Below are positions 44,169-53,235 of a stretch of 64,000 bases of DNA, piece by piece. Position numbers and translations under genes: made by a program. Source of the DNA: Methyloversatilis thermotolerans (GTDB lineage: Bacteria > Pseudomonadota > Gammaproteobacteria > Burkholderiales > Rhodocyclaceae); assembly GCF_000372885.1 (NCBI RefSeq), contig NZ_KB889967.1:1794655-1858654 (forward strand). Direction: 5' to 3'. Position 1 is the first letter of the stretch. Every line of letters starts with the position of its first letter. The notes under the pieces were generated by a model. That model was not told where the DNA came from, did no database searches, and was given only the letters and a program-made list of their open reading frames with translations.

Positions 44169-45305
44169 GTGACCGCTTCTCCGCTTCCGCTTCTCGATCA
44201 GTTGCTCGCGCGCCGGCCCCGCATGCCGGTCACCCTCGCGCTGATCATCGTGAATGTGCTCGTGTTCTGCGCCATGCTGCTGTTCGGCGCCGGGCTGTGG
44301 CACTCGTCGAACGGCATCCAGTTCGCGTGGGGCGCCAATTTCGGCCCGGCCACCAAGGACGGCCAGTGGTGGCGCCTGGCCACCGCCATGTTCCTGCACT
44401 TCGGCATCCTGCATCTGGGCATGAACATGCTGTCCCTGCTCGACGGCGGACGGCTGGTGGAACGCATGTTCGGCTCCCTGCGTTTCGTGTTCATCTACTT
44501 CGTCAGCGGCCTGACCGGCAATCTGCTGTCGCTCATCGTGCAGGGCGATCGCGCGGTATCGGGCGGCGCGTCCGGTGCCATCTTCGGGGTATATGGCGCG
44601 CTGCTCGCCTATCTGTGGCAACAGAGGCACACGGTGGAGCGGCGCGAGTTCCTGCGTCTGTTCTGGGGCGCACTGATTTTTGCCGGCATCACCATCGTGC
44701 TTGGCCTGAACATCACCGGCATCGACAACGGCGCCCACATCGGCGGCTTCATCGCCGGGGTGCTGTCCGGCGGAGCGCTGGTGCAGCCGCTGGACAATTC
44801 CGGCGTACTCGGCAGATACCGTCAAGTCGGCGCATCGATCGGACAGTGGCTGTGCGGCATGGCGCTGGTCCTGCTCGTACTCACGCTCATCGTCGCCATC
44901 CCGGCACCGCGCTATCGCTGGAGCGAGGAGGTGATGGCGCGCGATGAAATCAGCGCCTTCATCGGCGCGGACAAGCAGATCAGCCGCCGCTGGTCGGCGC
45001 TGCTGGACGATGCGCAGCGACGCGGCGCCAGCTTCGACGAACTGGCCGGGCGCCTCGAGCAGGAAGTGGTGCAGCCCTACGAGGACAGCTTCGAGGATCT
45101 GAGCGCACTGCAATTGAGCCCGTCCGCGCCATCGGCCGGCACCCTCGCGGCGCTGCGCGAATACGCCGAAGCCCGGCGTGACGCCTCGCGCGCGCTGGTC
45201 GAAGGCCTGCGTGCGCACGACGCCGAAGCGGTGCGCGACGCACTGGAAGCGGCCAGCCGCGGCGGCGCGCGCCCGCCCGCACCGGGTCCGCGCCGCAGCC
45301 CCTGA
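44169..45305 (+). CDS. rhomboid family intramembrane serine protease
   Basis: A 378-residue protein with a six-helix rhomboid core: MFLHFGILHLGMNMLSL in helix 2, catalytic Ser135 in GGASGAIFG and His190 in DNGAHIGGFIAG. The dyad is complete. A seventh helix (about 225-245) leads to a 130-residue C-terminal soluble domain rich in Ala, Arg and Glu, absent from E. coli GlpG. The start is GTG 44169 with no good ribosome binding site; ATG at codon 19 would remove little of the core. It probably cleaves membrane-spanning substrates; targets unknown. Followed two bases later by dinB. Confidence 0.93.
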   Translation: MTASPLPLLDQLLARRPRMPVTLALIIVNVLVFCAMLLFGAGLWHSSNGIQFAWGANFGPATKDGQWWRLATAMFLHFGILHLGMNMLSLLDGGRLVERMFGSLRFVFIYFVSGLTGNLLSLIVQGDRAVSGGASGAIFGVYGALLAYLWQQRHTVERREFLRLFWGALIFAGITIVLGLNITGIDNGAHIGGFIAGVLSGGALVQPLDNSGVLGRYRQVGASIGQWLCGMALVLLVLTLIVAIPAPRYRWSEEVMARDEISAFIGADKQISRRWSALLDDAQRRGASFDELAGRLEQEVVQPYEDSFEDLSALQLSPSAPSAGTLAALREYAEARRDASRALVEGLRAHDAEAVRDALEAASRGGARPPAPGPRRSP

Positions 45306-45307
45306 CC

Positions 45308-46492
45308 ATGCGGCGCTGGATTGCCCATCTCGACATGGATGCCTTCTTCGCATCCGTCGAGCTGCTGCGCTATCCCGAGCTGCGTGGAGCGCCGGTCGTG
45401 GTCGGCGGCGGCGCACGTCACCAGCCGCAACGGCAGGCCGACGGCACGTGTCGCTTCGCCCGCCTGCGCGACTACGCCGGCCGCGGCGTGGTGACCACGG
45501 CGACCTACGAGGCGCGCGCCTTTGGCGTGCATTCCGGGCTGGGCCTGATGAAGGCGGCAGCCCTGGCACCGGACGCCGTACTGCTGCCGACCGACTTCGA
45601 CGAATACAAGCGCATGTCGCGCATGTTCAAGCGGACGGTGCTGAAGCACGTTCCGCAGATCGAGGACCGCGGCATCGACGAAATCTACATCGACCTGAGC
45701 GATGTCGCCGGCGCGCAGGACGGCGATGCGGATGATCCGAACGCGGGCGTGCGCGCGATCGCGCGTCGCATCCAGCAGGACGTGCAGGCAAGCACCGGCC
45801 TGAGCTGTTCGATCGGGCTGTCGCCGAACAAGCTGCTGTCCAAGATCTGCTCCGATATGGAGAAGCCACACGGACTCACGCTGATCACCGAAGCCGACGT
45901 TCCGGCGCGCATCTGGCCGCTGCCGGCGCGCCGCATCAATGGCATCGGTCCGAAGGCGAACGCGCGGCTCGAATCGCTGGGCATACGCACGATAGGCGAA
46001 CTGGCGGCTGCGCAACCGCACTGGCTGATCGAGCACTTCGGTCGCAGCTACGGCGCCTGGCTGCACGCGGCCGCAAACGCACACGACGAACGCCCGCTCA
46101 GCTACGCGCGCGACCCGAAGTCCGTCAGCCGCGAAACCACGTTCGAGCGCGACCTCCATGCGCGGCACGACCGCGCCGAACTTGGACTCATCTTCACCCG
46201 GCTGTGCGAGCGGCTGGCCGCAGACCTGCAGCGTCGTGGCGTGGCGGCGAAATCGATAGGCGTGAAACTGAGGCAGGACGATTTCCGCATCCTGACGCGC
46301 GAACTGACGCTGGAGCACGCCACTGCCGACGCGGCCACGATACGCCGCCAGGCCGGTCTGTGCCTCAAGCGCATGCCACTGGAGCGCCGCTTCCGCCTGC
46401 TGGGCGTGCGCGCCGGCCATCTGCTGCCGGCTGCCGATGCCCGGACGGGGCCGGGCGAGGACGAGGCCCCGCAGCTGTCGCTGCCGTTCTGA
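45308..46492 (+). CDS. dinB: DNA polymerase IV
   Basis: A 394-residue Y-family polymerase. Catalytic acids are in HLDMDAFFASVE (N-terminus) and GIDEIYIDLSDV; SIGLSPNKLLSKICSDMEKP and INGIGPKANARLESLGI (helix-hairpin-helix) are typical, and the C-terminus ends in the beta-clamp motif QLSLPF. It performs translesion synthesis. It carries an insert after PVVVGGGARHQPQ (QADGTCRFARLRDYAG), which some betaproteobacterial DinB proteins have. Likely co-transcribed with the rhomboid gene. No LexA box is evident upstream. Confidence 0.96.
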   Translation: MRRWIAHLDMDAFFASVELLRYPELRGAPVVVGGGARHQPQRQADGTCRFARLRDYAGRGVVTTATYEARAFGVHSGLGLMKAAALAPDAVLLPTDFDEYKRMSRMFKRTVLKHVPQIEDRGIDEIYIDLSDVAGAQDGDADDPNAGVRAIARRIQQDVQASTGLSCSIGLSPNKLLSKICSDMEKPHGLTLITEADVPARIWPLPARRINGIGPKANARLESLGIRTIGELAAAQPHWLIEHFGRSYGAWLHAAANAHDERPLSYARDPKSVSRETTFERDLHARHDRAELGLIFTRLCERLAADLQRRGVAAKSIGVKLRQDDFRILTRELTLEHATADAATIRRQAGLCLKRMPLERRFRLLGVRAGHLLPAADARTGPGEDEAPQLSLPF

Positions 46493-46534
46493 GCCGCCCG
46501 CTGCCACGCCTGCGATGGGCACGACAGCGTTGCC

Positions 46535-46564
46535 GGCGCGGGGCCCAGCCGAACGCCCCGCGCC
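46535..46564. terminator. hairpin between convergent dinB and PEP-CTERM genes
   Basis: A perfect 10-bp stem GGCGCGGGGC/GCCCCGCGCC with a 10-base loop, in the 78-bp gap between the two convergent stops. No T-run follows, so it would act as a structure-based or factor-assisted terminator. Confidence 0.5.
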
Positions 46565-46570
46565 GCCCGC

Positions 46571-47188
46571 TCATGCCGGCAAGGACCGGCGACGGCGTGC
46601 CATCAGGGCGATGGCACCCAGACCAGCGATCATGAGGGCATACGACTCGGGCTCGGGCACCGCCGCGACCGGGCTGGTCAGCGCAAAACCCAGTTGCGCA
46701 CCGCCCAGATCCGGCAGACCGAGGAAGCCGGTCAGCGCATCTCCGGCGCTGTCGGTCAGGAAGAGCTTCAGGCCGGTCAGCGAGAACAGTGGAACATCAT
46801 CGAGCACCGTGGTGCCGACCGTGACACGGCCGAAAATGGTGTCCTGCGCCAGCGTGGTATCGATCAGGAAGTTCTCGAGATCGACATCCACCCCGTTGCG
46901 CGACAGGCGCAGACCGCTGCCGGCATGCTCGACCCGCGCATTCGACAGATCAGGGTCGAGAAAACCGCCGGTGATCGGGAACAACCCCACTGCATTGCCC
47001 GATGCATCGAGCGTCAGCGAGCCGCCGCCGAGGGCGGAAACCGTCACGCCGGCTGCCACCAGGGCCGGCGTGGCCGTGAGCACGGTCACCGTCGGGCCGA
47101 CCGGCGCGATCGAGGTGTTGGCGGAAGCCGCGAAGGGGGCGGAGGACAGGGTCGCGAAAGCGGCTGACACAGCAAGCTTCTTCAACAT
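46571..47188 (-). CDS. PEP-CTERM sorted exported protein
   Basis: A 205-residue protein with a signal peptide (MLKKLAVSAAFATLSSAPFAASA) and the C-terminal sorting signal VPEPESYALMIAGLGAIALMARRRR: the PEP motif, a membrane helix and an Arg cluster. Exosortase/archaeosortase recognises such tails and moves the protein to the surface, usually linked with exopolysaccharide. The middle is low in charge and rich in Gly, Ala, Thr and Val, with no known domain. GGAGAG precedes ATG 47188. No exosortase gene is in this window. Confidence 0.9.
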   Translation of the reverse strand: MLKKLAVSAAFATLSSAPFAASANTSIAPVGPTVTVLTATPALVAAGVTVSALGGGSLTLDASGNAVGLFPITGGFLDPDLSNARVEHAGSGLRLSRNGVDVDLENFLIDTTLAQDTIFGRVTVGTTVLDDVPLFSLTGLKLFLTDSAGDALTGFLGLPDLGGAQLGFALTSPVAAVPEPESYALMIAGLGAIALMARRRRSLPA

Positions 47189-47375
47189 GGGTCTGACTCT
47201 CCGTGGATAGATTGACATGACCGTTGGCCGGTTCTTGATCCATCCTCCCTGCGCGCACGCGGCGCCCGCAGGCGCGCGGCACGGCTTCGTCAGCACACGA
47301 AGCGAGTCATGGAACCTGACCGCATGGAGCAGGTTCCCGCCTTCATCGAAATGTCAGAATCGACCTGCTGCGCCG

Positions 47376-48044
47376 TCACGCCAGCACCCGCTGGAGCCAT
47401 CGGCCGATGTCGGCGATCTCCGGAATGCTCACTTCGTGATCGATCGGGTAATCGCGCCACTCCAGCGGCTGCCCCAGCGCTTCGAGCGCGCGACGCGCGC
47501 TGTCCGCGCGCTCGGGCAGAACGACGCTGTCGTGACGGCCGTGCGCCATGAACACCGGCAGATCGCGATTGGCAAGGCTGGCTTCCGCGGCAAGAACGCC
47601 TGCGCGCGGCAGATAGCCGGACAGCGCCACGATGCCGGCGAGCCGCTGCGGATGACGCAGACCCGCGTACAAGGCCATGGCACAGCCCTGCGAGAAACCC
47701 ATCAGCGCGATGCGCGATGCCGGAATGCCGCGCGTGATCTCGCGGTCGATCAGGCCATCGATCAGCACTTGCGAGGCGCGTACATCGTCCATGTTCTCCT
47801 GGTCGGCGCCCGGCGCATACAGGTCGAACCATGCACGCATGAGGTAACCGCCATTGCGCGTGACGGGGCGTTCCGGCGCATGGGGCAGCACGCAGCGCAC
47901 TGGACCGACCGACTCGAGCCCGAGCCGTCGGCAGACCGGGACGAAATCGCCGCCATCGGCGCCGAGGCCATGCAGCACGATGAGGCTGGCGCGTACCGGC
48001 GCATCCTCCCGCCCGGAAAGCAGTTCGATCGACTCCAGTGTCAT
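47376..48044 (-). CDS. alpha/beta hydrolase, carboxylesterase 2 / acyl-protein thioesterase type
   Basis: A 222-residue hydrolase. Oxyanion strand LIVLHGLGADGGDF, nucleophile Ser118 in GFSQG, acid Asp172 in GRHDSVV and His203 in DHEVSI form the triad. Length and motifs match the EstB/YpfH and acyl-protein thioesterase group. The substrate is probably a short-chain ester or thioester. The start at 48044 (MTLESIELL) has GGGA upstream; the frame is open far upstream but without homology. Confidence 0.93.
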   Translation of the reverse strand: MTLESIELLSGREDAPVRASLIVLHGLGADGGDFVPVCRRLGLESVGPVRCVLPHAPERPVTRNGGYLMRAWFDLYAPGADQENMDDVRASQVLIDGLIDREITRGIPASRIALMGFSQGCAMALYAGLRHPQRLAGIVALSGYLPRAGVLAAEASLANRDLPVFMAHGRHDSVVLPERADSARRALEALGQPLEWRDYPIDHEVSIPEIADIGRWLQRVLA

Positions 48045-48158
48045 GGCGCATCCCGTGGAAAAAGGGCGCAAGCATAGCGCGAGCATCGGCTGCTGCCCCG
48101 ATGCCGTCGCGAACGCGTTACAGTGCGCACGCCAACACCAACCCCGCGAGGAATATCC

Positions 48159-48410
48159 ATGAAAACACTGACCGTGCGCGTCACCGCCGAACTGCAGGTG
48201 CCGGACGACTGGACGCTGGTCGAACATCCGTCGGGTGCCCGGGTGCTGAAGGTGGGAGACCAGTATGTCGACTTCGACCTCGCGCCGCTGGCCACGCGCG
48301 ACGAAACGGTCGAACCGCTGTGGTCGGACGAGGACGAAGGACTGTGCACACGCATACTCGACAGCGTCATCGAACTGGACACGGAGATGGAGCTGGCCTA
48401 CCAGCAGTAG
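48159..48410 (+). CDS. small acidic protein of unknown function, 83 aa
   Basis: I do not recognise the family. The 83-residue product is soluble and acidic: a beta-strand start MKTLTVRVTAELQVPDDWTL, a hairpin HPSGARVLKVGDQYVDFDL and a helical acidic tail DEGLCTRILDSVIELDTEME. GAGGAA lies at good distance before ATG 48159, and the codon usage matches neighbours, so it is probably real. It diverges from the esterase and converges with the CbiM-like permease. Confidence 0.7.
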   Translation: MKTLTVRVTAELQVPDDWTLVEHPSGARVLKVGDQYVDFDLAPLATRDETVEPLWSDEDEGLCTRILDSVIELDTEMELAYQQ

Positions 48411-48437
48411 CCGCGATCGGGAAGGACGGGCTGCGGT

Positions 48438-49064
48438 TCAAGGCGACTTGGGCGGTTCGAGATAGCGCTTGTCCGACCAGGTGGCCAGCCATTCCGGCAC
48501 GAAAGCGACAAATACGGCGACCAGCATGCCGGTCAGGAAGGCGTCGCCCCAGGCCATGAGCCAGCGGGCCACCAGTGCATGTTCCACCGCCACGCCACCC
48601 AGCAGGTGATGCAGTCCTTCGTACGCGGCCCCCGCCAGGAACACGCACAACGCGGTGCCGATGAAACCGCGGCCGAGCACATAAATGAAGGGATGGGCCG
48701 GCAACAGGCGCCTCACCAGTTCCCCCAATCCGAGCGCAAGCGCCGCAGGCACCAGCCCTATCCAGACCACCTGCGACAGCACCGCTTCCCAGCCGAAGCG
48801 GCCGGTGAGCCACACGGCCAGACCGACAAGAAGCAGCTCGATCACCGCCAGCGGCCAGCCGAACATGAGCACCAGCAGGCTGGCACCCGACAGTTGTATC
48901 GTAATGCCGGCCGGCAGCTTCTGGGGCAGCACCCACAGCAGCGCAACAATCACCAGCGACGCTGCCCAGGGTGCGCCGAGCGGTCCTGCCAGCATGCGCC
49001 AGGGGCGGACCAGGGCGGCAAGGCCCAGACTGATGATCACCAGCAACGCTTCGACGAGAATCAC
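48438..49064 (-). CDS. CbiM-like energy-coupling factor permease family membrane protein
   Basis: A 208-residue protein with about six membrane helices. The layout (WVLPQKLPAGITIQLSGASLLVLMFGWPLAVIELLLVG, then FIYVLGRGFIGTALCVFLAGAAYEG) resembles the CbiM-related permease family annotated in proteobacteria, used for cobalt or nickel uptake. The metal-binding N-terminal loop of genuine CbiM (MHIxxG) is not evident, so the transport substrate is uncertain. No ECF ATPase is nearby. It diverges from the copper-storage gene. Confidence 0.6.
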   Translation of the reverse strand: MILVEALLVIISLGLAALVRPWRMLAGPLGAPWAASLVIVALLWVLPQKLPAGITIQLSGASLLVLMFGWPLAVIELLLVGLAVWLTGRFGWEAVLSQVVWIGLVPAALALGLGELVRRLLPAHPFIYVLGRGFIGTALCVFLAGAAYEGLHHLLGGVAVEHALVARWLMAWGDAFLTGMLVAVFVAFVPEWLATWSDKRYLEPPKSP

Positions 49065-49166
49065 GACTCCAGGACTTTCATGTCAGGCAATGGCAAGTGT
49101 GCCGGATGCGCCGCACGGGCGGCTGATGTGGAACAATCAGATCGGTTTTACCCGAAGGAGATTCCC

Positions 49167-49628
49167 ATGGACAGAAGAAATGCGATCGGCGCCGGTATCG
49201 CCGCCAGCCTGGGCGGCCTGCTGCTGGCGGGCAATGCCGCCGCCGCGGACGGCCACGAACACCATCATCACGCGCAAGCGAAGCCAGGCGGCCCGCACAA
49301 GCATGCGGCACTGCTCGAAGGCACGACGAACTGCCTGCGCGCGGGCGAAATCTGCCACGCGGAATGTCTGCGCGTACTGGCCACCGGCGACAAGGATATG
49401 GCCGCCTGCGCGGTCACGGTGAGCGACATGCTGGCGACCTGCGATGCGCTGCTCAAGCTCGCGGCTGCCGATTCCCGCCATCTGCCCAAGATGGCCGCGC
49501 TGGCGGCGGCGGTGTGCGACGACTGCGAGAAGGAATGCCGCAAGCACGAAAAGATGCACAGCGAATGCCGGCAATGCGCCGAAGCCTGCGTCGAGTGCGC
49601 CAGAGCCTGCCGCAAGGTGGCCGCGTAA
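49167..49628 (+). CDS. Csp1-type four-helix copper storage protein, Tat-exported
   Basis: A 153-residue protein. A twin-arginine signal (MDRRNAIGAGIAASLGGLLLAGNAAAA) is followed by a His-rich stretch (HEHHHHAQAKPGGPHKH) and a helical domain with 13 cysteines in CxxxC spacings (NCLRAGEICHAECLRV, VCDDCEKECRKHEKMHSECRQCAEACVECARACRK). This is the DUF326/Csp1 pattern: cysteines line a four-helix bundle that stores many copper(I) ions; in methanotrophs Csp1 supplies copper to methane monooxygenase. Export by Tat suggests a periplasmic store. GAAGGAG precedes the start. Confidence 0.9.
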   Translation: MDRRNAIGAGIAASLGGLLLAGNAAAADGHEHHHHAQAKPGGPHKHAALLEGTTNCLRAGEICHAECLRVLATGDKDMAACAVTVSDMLATCDALLKLAAADSRHLPKMAALAAAVCDDCEKECRKHEKMHSECRQCAEACVECARACRKVAA

Positions 49629-49808
49629 TCCACGGCTGACGACAGCACCCCGCATGCAGGCTGTGCGGGAACAAGGCCGGCCCCCACCCCGTCCGCATCG
49701 ACTTGCGGGCGCCGTGGCGAGAACGATCGCGACCAGGCACCGGCCGACCGGGACGCGCGCCGATGTCGGCGCACCGCTTGCCATGAACACGACGTGCACC
49801 CGCCCGGC

Positions 49809-51761
49809 TCAGCCACCCAGGCTTTCGAGGAACTGCACGGCCACCGTCTCGCTGCGCGTGCGGCGCATGGGCGGCAGACTGCGCCAGATCACCTTGCCAT
49901 AGGGCTTGTCCACCAGCCGCGGGTCGCACACCATGAGCACGCCGTGATCGCGTTCGTCGCGGATGAGCCGGCCGGCGCCCTGCTTCATGCTGATCACCGC
50001 GCGCGGCAACTGGTACTCGGCAAAGGCATTGCGCCCCTGGCGTTTCAGATGCTCGATGCGGGCCGACAGCACCGGATCGTCCGGCGGCGCAAAAGGCAGC
50101 TTGTCGATAATGACGAGCTGCAGAGCATCGCCGCGCACGTCCACGCCTTCCCAGAAGCTCTGGCTGGCCACCAGCACCGCGTTGCCGGCACGGCGATGAC
50201 GCTCCAGCAGTTCGCTGCGCGTGGCGTCCCCCTGCAGCAGCAGCGGACGTTCCGGATCCCAGGCCGACAGGCGATCCTCGATCAGTTCGTGGATGCGCTT
50301 CATGGCCCGCAAGGAGGTGCACAGCAGGAACACGCCGCCACGACAGGCCTTGATCAGCGGCCACGCCGCCTTCGCCACCGCCTCGGCATAGGTCGGCGCC
50401 GAGGGTTCGGGCATGTTCTCCGGCGCGTACAGCAACGCCTGCTGTTCGTAGGCGAAGGGACTGCCCCATTGCGCGGTCTGGGCGTCGTGCAGGCCCAGCT
50501 CGGCACAGTAATGAGTGAAGTCGTTGCCGACCGACAAGGTCGCGGACGTGAATATCCATGCGCGCGGACTGTCTTCCATCTGCCGCCTGAACACGTCGGC
50601 CACCGACAAAGGCGTGGCGTTCAGCGCCAGCGCCTGCGTGTAGACCTCGGCCCAGCGCACCCGCTCGGCGCCCTCGCCTGCGCCGGTCGCACGCTCGCCG
50701 GTCTGCCAGCGTTCGACACGCGCCACCAGATCGAGCGCGCGCTGCCAGCACTTTTCCAGTCCTTCCGAGCGGCCGGCCTGGGTTTCCAGCAGGCCGGCCA
50801 GTTCCTTCAGTACATCGATCACCGATGACAGCGCTGGCGCGAACGCGGCACGCTCGTCGATCTGCAGCGCCGACAGCCGTATGTTCTCTTCGCGGAACAC
50901 CAACCTGAGATCGCGCGCCGCCTTGACCAGGCGTTCCGCGCATTCCGGCAGCGGCTTGAAATCCTTCGCGCCAACCAGCGCCTCGGCGCGCGTATCGCGC
51001 GCCAGTTCAAGCATCTGCGACGTGGATACGGATTCGCCGAAGAACAGCGTGGCCGTCTCGGCAAGCTGATGGGCTTCATCGAACACGACCGCATTGCAGG
51101 CGGGCAGCAGCTCGGCCACGCCTTCGTCGCGCAGCATGAGGTCGGCAAAGAACAGGTGATGGTTAACCACCACCACGTCCGCCTCCATCGCCTCGCGTCG
51201 CGCCGCGGTGACGAAACACTCTTTCGCGTTCGGGCAGTCCTGACCGAGACAGTTGTCGCGGGTGGAGGTGGCCAGCGCCCAGGCGCCGGATTCTTCCGGC
51301 ACCTCGCTGCATTGCGCCTTGTCACCGGTCGAGGTCACCCTGGCCCAACGCGCGATGGCCTGCAGATGCGACGCCTCCTCGCGCGAGCCCAGGCGGCCTT
51401 CCTGCAGCGAGCGCTCCAGGTGGTAATGGCACAGGTAATTGGCCCGGCCCTTCAGCAGCGCGATGGACACCGGCACACCAAGCGCACCGCGCACCGTGGG
51501 CAGATCGCGACCATAGAGCTGGTCCTGAAGTGTCTTGGTACCGGTGGACAGGATGACCTTGGCGCCGGACATCAGGGCGGGCACCAGATAGGCATAGGTC
51601 TTGCCGGTGCCGGTACCCGCTTCGACCACCAGAACGCCGCGCTCTGCAATGGCCTGTGCCACCCGCTCAGCCATGTCCGTCTGCTGCGGTCGCGGCGAGA
51701 AACCATCGATCGCGCTGGCAAGCGGACCATCGGGAGCAAAAAGTGCGGGAATGTCGGACAC
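49809..51761 (-). CDS. ATP-dependent DNA helicase, DinG/YoaA (XPD-like) family
   Basis: A 650-residue superfamily-2 helicase. Walker A EAGTGTGKT (residues 47-55), DEAH box VVFDEAHQL, motif V/VI QSFWEGVDVRGDALQLVIIDKLPF and GAGRLIRDERDHGVLMV. Four cysteines in YLCHYHLE, NCLGQDCPNAKECF fit the iron-sulphur cluster of XPD-type 5'-3' helicases, so it is closer to YoaA than to a cluster-less protein. It probably unwinds DNA during repair or replication restart. Start: ATG 51761 (MSDIPALFAPDG). Confidence 0.94.
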   Translation of the reverse strand: MSDIPALFAPDGPLASAIDGFSPRPQQTDMAERVAQAIAERGVLVVEAGTGTGKTYAYLVPALMSGAKVILSTGTKTLQDQLYGRDLPTVRGALGVPVSIALLKGRANYLCHYHLERSLQEGRLGSREEASHLQAIARWARVTSTGDKAQCSEVPEESGAWALATSTRDNCLGQDCPNAKECFVTAARREAMEADVVVVNHHLFFADLMLRDEGVAELLPACNAVVFDEAHQLAETATLFFGESVSTSQMLELARDTRAEALVGAKDFKPLPECAERLVKAARDLRLVFREENIRLSALQIDERAAFAPALSSVIDVLKELAGLLETQAGRSEGLEKCWQRALDLVARVERWQTGERATGAGEGAERVRWAEVYTQALALNATPLSVADVFRRQMEDSPRAWIFTSATLSVGNDFTHYCAELGLHDAQTAQWGSPFAYEQQALLYAPENMPEPSAPTYAEAVAKAAWPLIKACRGGVFLLCTSLRAMKRIHELIEDRLSAWDPERPLLLQGDATRSELLERHRRAGNAVLVASQSFWEGVDVRGDALQLVIIDKLPFAPPDDPVLSARIEHLKRQGRNAFAEYQLPRAVISMKQGAGRLIRDERDHGVLMVCDPRLVDKPYGKVIWRSLPPMRRTRSETVAVQFLESLGG

Positions 51762-52056
51762 GGCAGGACGGGCAGCGAAAACGCCGGGAGTGTAGCGCAG
51801 CCCGCATCATGCGCTGACAACAGCGGACACGGTCAATGACAAAGAAATGAGCGATGCCGCGGTCCGGCCGGGGCAGACCCTGCCGCTGCGCCTCACGGTC
51901 ACCCTGTCTGCGCGCAGGCCATCGCGCTGGCTTCAGACAGCGCTGCACGCACGGCCGGAACCGGCCTACCCTGCAGCGACGAAGCCGACTGTCCGCGAAA
52001 GAGAGCAGCGCGCCGCCTCGAGGACGGAAGCCCTTGAATCAACCCGGCGAACACGC

Positions 52057-52290
52057 ATGAAGAAACTGATGACGCGAGGTGTCGTCCTGCCCCTGGTGGC
52101 CGCGCTGCCCTGCCTGTGGTTCTGGTACGTCTTTCACCTGACGCTCGAATTCGATGAACAGGGGCGCCACGTCGACGCGGCAGCCGGAACGGTGCATACC
52201 GATGCCTCCTTCGTATGGGGTGCCGCCGCATCCGGCCTTCTGCTGCTCGCCTTGATCAACGCCCTGCGGGCACTGCGGCGCCACGACTGA
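52057..52290 (+). CDS. small two-helix membrane protein, hypothetical
   Basis: A 77-residue product with two hydrophobic segments (about residues 9-26 and 49-70) separated by a short polar loop (EFDEQGRHVDAAAGTVHTDA) and an Arg-rich end. No family is recognised. No ribosome binding site is seen, and the preceding 295 bases (51762-52056) hold nothing else recognisable. Kept as a tentative gene because codon usage and the amphipathic pattern look genuine. Confidence 0.45.
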   Translation: MKKLMTRGVVLPLVAALPCLWFWYVFHLTLEFDEQGRHVDAAAGTVHTDASFVWGAAASGLLLLALINALRALRRHD

Positions 52291-52412
52291 ACGCACGACC
52301 ACGCGCACGTACGGCGCAGCGGGCATGTCCAGCGGCACGCGGGACAGAACGCCGCCGATAGCACGGAAAGACACCCGTCGTCATCCGGCAAGGCACTCCA
52401 TCCGGCCCGACT

Positions 52413-52427
52413 TGTTAATAATTCTCA
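52413..52427. promoter_or_regulatory. Fur box upstream of the YceI-family gene
   Basis: On the minus strand the sequence is TGAGAAT-T-ATTAACA, 12 of 14 matches to the 7-1-7 Fur consensus TGATAAT-N-ATTATCA. A TACAAT hexamer (52429-52434) touches it, a layout suited to repression. It lies 175 bases before the YceI gene; the rest of 52291-52601 contains nothing else that I recognise. Confidence 0.65.
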
Positions 52428-52601
52428 TTACAATACAGAGACCGACGGGGCATCCCGATACGGTCCGGTGCCGGCCCGATGCCGGTGCATTCCGCCAGTC
52501 CGGTATCCGGGTCATCGTCCTGTCACGTTCCCGCGCATCCCAGCCAGCAGATCGCCCGTCGTCCGGCGGGCCATCCCGATCACATCAAAGAGGAAGAAAT
52601 C

Positions 52602-53210
52602 GTGAACAAAACACTGCTGGCCATCGCCCTGCTGTCCACCGTTCATGCCGCGCAGGCCGCATGCGACTACACGCCCGACAGGAATGGCTTCAAGTTCGAC
52701 TTCACCGCCTATGGCGCGAAGGACAAGTCCTATGTCGTGAGCAAGAACACCTTCAACAAGTTCGAGCTGGCGTCGGCAAGCGGCAGGCTGCTGGGCGCGA
52801 CGATAGACATCGACGCCGCCAGCGTCGATACCTCGCACGACCTGAACAACGGCTCGGGCGGTCAGTGGCCGCCCACCTTTCCGGCCATCCGCAACGGCAA
52901 TGTGGTGAACGGCCTGTTCAGGAATTTCGCCAACCCCGGCCGCATAGCAGCCAAAGTGAGCGCCATCGACGCACGCCAGTTGAAGCTGGATGTCACGATG
53001 AATGGCGTGACTCGTGCCGTGCCGATGAGCTACAAGGTGGCCGATGGCGTGCTGTCGGCCGAAGGCAAGCTGGACATCCTGGATTTCAATGGCGCGGAAG
53101 CGTTCAGGAAGTTCGAGGCCTTGTGCACGGTGGCCTGGCACAAGGGCAAATCGTGGACCGACGTCGCCATCTTCTTCACCGTTCCGGTGAAGGAAAAAGG
53201 CTGCCAGTAA
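52602..53210 (+). CDS. YceI family periplasmic protein
   Basis: A 202-residue protein with signal peptide (MNKTLLAIALLSTVHAAQA, cleavage before CDYTPD). The mature part begins with the YceI-like strand pattern CDYTPDRNGFKFDFTAYGAKDKSYVVSKNTF and contains VDIDAASVDTS-type text; the lipocalin-like fold binds polyisoprenoids or fatty-acid-like ligands. The start is GTG 52602 with GAGGAAG seven bases upstream. A Fur box lies 175 bases upstream, so expression is probably iron-regulated. Confidence 0.82.
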   Translation: MNKTLLAIALLSTVHAAQAACDYTPDRNGFKFDFTAYGAKDKSYVVSKNTFNKFELASASGRLLGATIDIDAASVDTSHDLNNGSGGQWPPTFPAIRNGNVVNGLFRNFANPGRIAAKVSAIDARQLKLDVTMNGVTRAVPMSYKVADGVLSAEGKLDILDFNGAEAFRKFEALCTVAWHKGKSWTDVAIFFTVPVKEKGCQ

Positions 53211-53235
53211 GCCCACATCGCGGGCCGGGCGGTCG

